A stretch of 64,000 bases of DNA, taken from positions 248,001-312,000 of the forward strand of contig VWZW01004133.1 of NCBI GenBank assembly GCA_013397115.1, given 5' to 3'. A program made the position numbers and the translations under genes. How positions within the stretch are numbered: the first letter of the stretch is position 1; each line of letters begins with the position of its first letter. Below the pieces are notes generated by a model. It was not told the origin of the DNA, did not search any database, and worked only from the letters and a program-made list of their open reading frames with translations. The DNA is from Edolisoma coerulescens (lineage: Eukaryota; Chordata; Aves; Passeriformes; Campephagidae). Shown piece by piece: positions 60,101 through 64,000 of this stretch.

Positions 60101-63100
60101 TGTTGTCAGTCACACAGGGAGTCACGAGAAATGTTTCCCAGTGACAGTGGTGTCCCTAAAGAAACACAATAAGCCCAAGTGGTCCCCCAGGGTACCCTTG
60201 CAGGTGACAAGTTTAAGTGAATTACACTGCCTAGTGTAGTTCTCCACGTGTTGCCCAACAGCCACAAAAGAGCTGATATATTTGTTTTAAAATGCAGCAC
60301 AGCTAATACCACTGTGAAATAGTAATATATAAACTTATCTGCATAGTTCCTGAAGAATTCCTGTATAATCCTGTGACAAGAGTTTATGGAGAACCTCATA
60401 AAAGACCTGAAGTCCAGAATGCTACTATTGAGTTTATGGCTCCATCTGAATACATGGTAAGGCTTTATTTACTTTTACTTATTCTTTCCCTTTGTTTTAT
60501 TTTCAGAGGGAAGTCAGAGAAAGCTTTGTTTCAGAGCATGCTTTCCAGTTCAGTAGAACAGCTGTTGCCTTAAGGAGTGTATCTGAGAACTCATGGGGAG
60601 AACTTCAGAGAGTTCACTTCTAAACACTTATGATGTCAAAGTTGTTCTGTATTTAGAATATGTAGGTATCTTCTGAAGAAAACTAGAATTTTGGTATTAC
60701 CAAATAAGAGGCAAATGCATTCAGAAATTTTAGCTATCATCTGCATGCTGTTTTAACAGTTTGAACTTGCAATGGAATGAATAAGCCCAATCTAACAAAT
60801 ACTATTTGAAAATTAAAGGTAGTCTTTTCTTTGCTCAGCTGCGTCCACCTCAGCCGCCCGTGTACCTCTTTGTGTTTGATGTCTCTCACAATGCAATAGA
60901 GACAGGATACTTGAATACAGTCTGCCAGACCTTGTTAGACAATCTTGACTCGTAAGTACTTTTTTCTTAAAATCTGCAATTTTCATTCCTCTTAAGAAAC
61001 TTGTGATAGACACCAACAGGCCAGTGCTTTCTGTCTGGAAGATAAATTTCCCAGCATGGGCTAGCAATGGCCAGTGTCGTGTTAAAATGTACCATAAAGC
61101 TGTAGTCTTTTTCCCATCACAGCTACACCAGTATAAAAGGTAATTTTGAGGCTTGATTTTCAGTCTGACTCTTTCCTATATGTGTCACCAATCCCCAAAG
61201 GAATATAAGCATTGTGTTTATGATATCTTTTGAACTGCATTTTTTAAAACCTGAAATTTAGATAGGTATTTGCTGAAAAGAGTCATTCATCTAATAAACT
61301 TTTCATAAAATGCACACTGCTTGAACTTATATAAACACTAGTTGGTATTTTGCAGTTTATATTTTCCTTTTCTTCCACTTCCGATTACCCTCTTAAAAGG
61401 TTTTCACACACCTGCTACGTGACTCTACCATGAGTTCCTTTTTTGTTGTGGTTTTTGTTCTGTCCAAAATGACTTAGTGAAGTTCTTACAGTCTAGCTGT
61501 TAAGCTAACTGCTTGGTAAGAACCATGGAGAGATGCAGTGGATGTTAAAAAAAAAAAAAGCCTGCAGAAATGAAATTCCATCTTGTTGAACACCATATGT
61601 CTCATTTTCAGGCTTCCTGGGAACACTAGAACAAAAATAGGCTTCATAACATTTGACAGCACAATCCATTTCTACAGTCTTCAGGAAGGTCTCTCTCAGC
61701 CTCAGATGCTTATCGTTTCAGATATTGAAGGTATGCAGAAATAAATTTTGTCATCAGTACCTATTAATGACTTCTGGTTATGACAGCCTTTAAAAATATG
61801 TATCTGATGGGAGTTTCTAGATCACACCATTAGTCTCTCTAGTAATGACTGTAGAAGTACCATATGTGTGAGTTAATTTATGAAGACATCTTCCTGATGT
61901 CTGAGCAATGCTGTGGCTGCTCATGACTTCAAACGTGAAGACAGCCTTCCTAACTTCAATTAACTTTAATTTGTACAGTTCTCTAGATTCCTCTTGAAAT
62001 CCCAAATACTGATGCTGGATACATTTCTATAGTTTTTCTGGTGGCTGGTGCTTAGTGCTTGTCCTTCTGCCTTTTGTTTCAAGTCACCTTTCACTGGATG
62101 TTATTGGGCAGGGTAGAATGAACTGGAAATATTTGCTATGTGGTTTTATTTAATAGTCTTGATTATCCTTCAGCCCTGTTGATTGCTACTCTAACATGAG
62201 ATTCTAGCCACAGGAATGCTTATGAGAAAAAAATAAATCCACATAATTATGTTTACATGGGTTAATACACTGATACTGTGCATTTTTTCCAATAAGTATG
62301 ATGGTTAGCGAATAAAGTCAGGGGAAGCTTGATGTGTTTTTAAAAGGTAACTCAAATATTTTTTTCCCTTTCAGATGTATTTATACCAATGCCAGAAAAC
62401 TTATTAGTAAATTTAAATGAAAATAAAGAGGTAAGAAGCAAAGGCTTTCTTACATAACTAGTGACATTTACATAGATGGGGATATGTTTGGTAATTTTTT
62501 GATTAATTAATGCTCATTAACACCTGCTGTTCAAATGCCAGGTGTGAGGCAAAAAAAAAAGAGGTCTTTTATCTCTGTCACTGTAAATTCTTGCCAATCT
62601 GAAACAAGACAGTACTTCAATTTTCCTAGGACTTTCTCTTTACTACCTTAATATTAGAAGTGCTAATACTTGGTTATGTTCAGCAATCAGCTCTCTATAG
62701 AGTAGAAAACCATGAAGACTCATAGGCCTAATACTGTTTTCTCACTTGTAGCTAATTCAAGATCTGTTGAAGACATTGCCACAGATGTTTACCAAGTCCC
62801 TGGAAACTCAGAGTGCTCTGGGGCCTGCATTACAGGCTGCCTTTAAACTGATGTCCCCCACTGGAGGTAGAATCACTGTCTTCCAGACACAGCTCCCATC
62901 TGTGGGAATGGGAGCACTAAAGTCACGAGAAGAGCCAAACCAAAGAGCAACAGCAAAGGTTAGGAAAGCAAAAACGTTGAGAGTATTAACAACCCTGTTC
63001 TGTGCATGTAGGTGGTTCTGGGATTGCCTCTTCTGGGTTAATTTTGTGCTTGTCTTGCTCCTTTGTTAAAGTAGCAGAAAAAACAAAAGAAAAAACAAGC

Positions 63101-64000
63101 AATATAAACACAAATTAATTTCCTGATTTTTTTTCAATAAGATATTTTTAATCAATGATGGGGAATTGATTATTAGTGTCCCTGAAAACAGGCAATAAAT
63201 GTATGAATCAATTTGAATTTCCTTTGTATTTTGTAATACCCCACTGTGTTAACAGGACATACATCTGACACCATCAACTGATTTTTACAAGAAGTTGGCC
63301 TTGGACTGCTCAGGGCAACAGGTTGCAGTGGATTTATTTCTTCTTAGTGGGCAATATTCGGACTTGGCTTCTCTGGGTGAGTCATATAAACCTGTTTTGG
63401 GGCATGTAACTCTTGTATTTTGAGCAAATGCTACATTAGAATCTACATTAATATTTAGTAGATGAACCTGATTTGAATTAATCTAGTGTGTCAAGATGCA
63501 AACTCATCCTTGCTGAGCAGTGAGAGTGAATAGAATGTAATCTTTCAGTCCTGATTTAACCTACTTATTCTCATGTCCTCCCTTAGTGAGTCAGGAGTCT
63601 TCTTCTACTGATACAAGTAGCTGAAATACTTTCTTCCTTTTTAAGCCTTTTAACCATCAGTGTAATTGTCTTTAGAGCGAGTTTTATTAGCATTTTAATT
63701 ATTTTTTCTCTATTTAACCAATCTTTCAAGTGACAGCAATTTCAGGTCAATGAAAAATTATTTTACACCTGAAACTGCCACATACTGGAAGATACAGTTG
63801 TGTTACATCTGTGTCTGTAGGCAGGTCTGTAACTGTGTATCTGAACAATTTGCAGGTGTGAACAATTTAATAATTTAAAGACTGCAGCAGCAACTGTCTG
63901 CACTCTCCAATGTATGCTGGTTTTGTTTCAGGTTGTATATCAAGGTATTCTGCAGGTAGTGTCTACTACTACCAGTCTTACCATCATAAACACAACCCTG
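48081..64000 (+). CDS. SEC24A: SEC24A, COPII coat cargo adaptor, first 15 exons (3' end beyond the window)
   Basis: Join 48081-48129, 52915-53436, 54845-55003, 56682-56759, 57077-57240, 57848-58020, 59007-59109, 59881-60007, 60347-60456, 60839-60951, 61612-61730, 62375-62430, 62752-62958, 63256-63376, 63932-64000+. All phases fit; 723 residues plus one base are in the window, of about 1,090 expected. SEC24A pairs with SEC23 in the COPII inner coat at ER exit sites and binds cargo sorting signals. Seen: a Pro/Gln/Ser-rich disordered N-terminus (about 1-345), conserved VNLLQERN and NLHEDIQKLNCNPE (about 349-383), a zinc finger with C429, C432, C450 and C453, then the trunk domain from about 496 (VYLFVFDVSHNA, KIGFITFDSTIHFY, IFIPMPENLL-like, LETQSALGPALQAAFKLMSP, FLLSGQYSDLASLGC). 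The SEC24A-type N-terminus and its place beside SAR1B argue against SEC24B/C/D. The beta-barrel, helical and gelsolin domains lie past the window. The start is the first ATG in the CpG island, in frame with exon 2. Confidence 0.96.
48130..52914 (+). other. SEC24A: SEC24A intron 1
   Basis: 4.8 kb. The first about 400 nt belong to the CpG island, including an ACGTGG core in CGACGTGG at 48,457-48,464. The rest is AT-rich unique sequence. Open frames here (for example 48,578-49,138) have no family resemblance and no splice logic. No repeat recognised. Confidence 0.75.
52915..53436 (+). CDS. SEC24A: SEC24A coding exon 2 (disordered, 174 codons)
   Basis: The acceptor has a long T tract then CCTTCCAG; donor GTAACC starts at 53,437. 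Symmetric, phase 1-1. Rich in Pro, Ser, Gln and Gly, with the SEC24A-typical GQTLNRPPVA and NWQYSQT blocks. The frame happens to stay open a further 18 codons past the donor. Confidence 0.92.
53437..54844 (+). other. SEC24A: SEC24A intron 2
   Basis: AT-rich intron, phases 1/1 across it; nothing else recognised. Confidence 0.75.
54845..55003 (+). CDS. SEC24A: SEC24A coding exon 3 (Pro-rich)
   Basis: 159 nt, phase 1-1, acceptor CTCTTTATAG, donor GTAAGA. Very Pro-rich (LTPLHPPRPPLGPPPVGGPP), of a kind shared with SEC24 N-termini. Confidence 0.9.
55004..56681 (+). other. SEC24A: SEC24A intron 3
   Basis: AT-rich intron, phases 1/1 across it; nothing else recognised. Confidence 0.75.
56682..56759 (+). 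CDS. SEC24A: SEC24A coding exon 4
   Basis: 78 nt, phase 1-1; the acceptor is TTTTTCTTAAAAG (weak, AAAAG end), the donor GTAAGG. It encodes NSYDAIEGGGLM, matching the YDEIEGGGLL block I remember in human SEC24A. Confidence 0.9.
57077..57240 (+). CDS. SEC24A: SEC24A coding exon 5
   Basis: 164 nt, phase 1 to 0, acceptor CTGCTTCCAG, donor GTAAAG. Contains the conserved GGYSYPALPPGYQHTSPGAP block. Confidence 0.92.
57848..58020 (+). CDS. SEC24A: SEC24A coding exon 6
   Basis: 173 nt, phase 0 to 2, acceptor TTTGACTCTAG, donor GTAAGA. Encodes MGGLSLQQEGLRPVNLLQER and APVPNLHEDIQKLNCNP; the start of the well-conserved part. Confidence 0.94.
59007..59109 (+). CDS. SEC24A: SEC24A coding exon 7
   Basis: 103 nt, phase 2 to 0, acceptor CTCCATGTAG, donor GTATGA. 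Encodes LFRCTLTNIPQTQALLNKAK, then LPLGLLLHPFKDLS. Confidence 0.94.
59881..60007 (+). CDS. SEC24A: SEC24A coding exon 8 (zinc finger)
   Basis: 127 nt, phase 0 to 1, acceptor TTTTCTTTTCCAG, donor GTAAGT. Contains the four zinc-binding cysteines as CRSC and CNLC, 17 residues apart, within the universal SEC24 block CRTYINPFVSFLDQRRWKC. Confidence 0.96.
60347..60456 (+). CDS. SEC24A: SEC24A coding exon 9
   Basis: 110 nt, phase 1 to 0, acceptor ATCTGCATAG, donor GTAAGG. Encodes VPEEFLYNPVTRVYGEPHKR, then PEVQNATIEFMAPSEYM. Confidence 0.95.
60839..60951 (+). CDS. SEC24A: SEC24A coding exon 10 (trunk domain start)
   Basis: 113 nt, phase 0 to 2, acceptor TTCTTTGCTCAG, donor GTAAGT. Encodes RPPQPPVYLFVFDVSHNAIE, the first strand of the vWA-like trunk fold. 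Confidence 0.95.
61612..61730 (+). CDS. SEC24A: SEC24A coding exon 11
   Basis: 119 nt, phase 2 to 1, acceptor CTCATTTTCAG, donor GTATGC. Encodes LPGNTRTKIGFITFDSTIHF, then QPQMLIVSDIE. Confidence 0.95.
62375..62430 (+). CDS. SEC24A: SEC24A coding exon 12
   Basis: 56 nt, phase 1 to 0, acceptor TTTCCCTTTCAG, donor GTAAGA. Encodes DVFIPMPENLLVNLNENKE. Short but clear from family conservation. Confidence 0.94.
62752..62958 (+). CDS. SEC24A: SEC24A coding exon 13
   Basis: 207 nt, phase 0-0, acceptor TCTCACTTGTAG, donor GTTAGG (T at +3). Encodes LLKTLPQMFTKSLETQSALG and SPTGGRITVFQTQLPSVG. Confidence 0.95.
63256..63376 (+). CDS. SEC24A: SEC24A coding exon 14
   Basis: 121 nt, phase 0 to 1, acceptor TGTGTTAACAG, donor GTGAGT. 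Encodes STDFYKKLALDCSGQQVAVD, then LFLLSGQYSDLASL. Confidence 0.95.
63932..64000 (+). CDS. SEC24A: SEC24A coding exon 15, cut by the window end
   Basis: Acceptor TTTTGTTTCAG. 69 nt visible, entering in phase 1: GCISRYSAGSVYYYQSYHHK and onward. Human SEC24A reads YYYPSYHHQ here (from memory). Confidence 0.93.

Larger units (their letters stand above)
56760..63931 (+). other. SEC24A: SEC24A introns 4 to 14
   Basis: Eleven introns of about 297 to 986 nt between the listed exons, all GT-AG and phase-consistent. I saw no RNA gene, repeat family or extra exon in them; no CR1 fragment is evident anywhere in SEC24A. Confidence 0.7.

Noticed and set aside
1..64000. tRNA, rRNA, snoRNA genes or CRISPR-like arrays
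   Set aside because: Scanned by eye for box motifs, cloverleaf-type wording and spaced direct repeats; none was convincing.

Overview
This is a nuclear window from a vertebrate, almost certainly a bird. It has spliced genes with GT-AG introns, a CpG-island promoter, and several truncated CR1 LINE copies of avian type. The gene order JADE2 - SAR1B - SEC24A is the one I know from human 5q31. I cannot tell the species. All gene models were built by reading exons by eye: splice sites, codon phase and family resemblance. No alignment was run.

Layout. (1) 1-13,910, + strand: the 3' half of JADE2 (PHF15), a scaffold of HBO1/KAT7 histone acetyltransferase complexes. It has three coding exons (2954-3071, 7006-7134, 9373-10241; 371 C-terminal residues) and a 3' UTR of about 3.7 kb ending near a canonical AATAAA at 13,883. 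(2) About 13.9-34 kb: intergenic, with no convincing gene. It holds CR1 fragments, a GC-rich block near 20.6 kb, a near-perfect 60-nt hairpin at 22,741-22,800 and AT-rich stretches that could be regulatory. (3) About 34-47.5 kb, - strand: SAR1B, complete in coding sequence (six coding exons, 197 residues). It has a long AT-rich 3' UTR and an unplaced non-coding first exon. (4) About 47.5-48.5 kb: a CpG island broken by a 153-nt run of N. (5) 48,081-64,000, + strand: the first 15 coding exons of SEC24A, about 723 of roughly 1,090 residues. It covers the disordered N-terminus, the zinc finger and much of the trunk domain, and runs off the window.

SAR1B and SEC24A are divergent neighbours that act in the same step. 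SAR1-GTP recruits SEC23/SEC24 to ER exit sites to build the COPII inner coat, so a shared CpG-island promoter is plausible.

I found no clearly new biological system. The observations most worth checking are a possible intronic-polyadenylation short form of JADE2, a symmetric JADE2 cassette exon, a one-codon-shorter N-terminus in SAR1B, a weak U-rich-flanked SAR1B splice donor, the shared COPII promoter with its gap, and the intergenic hairpin.
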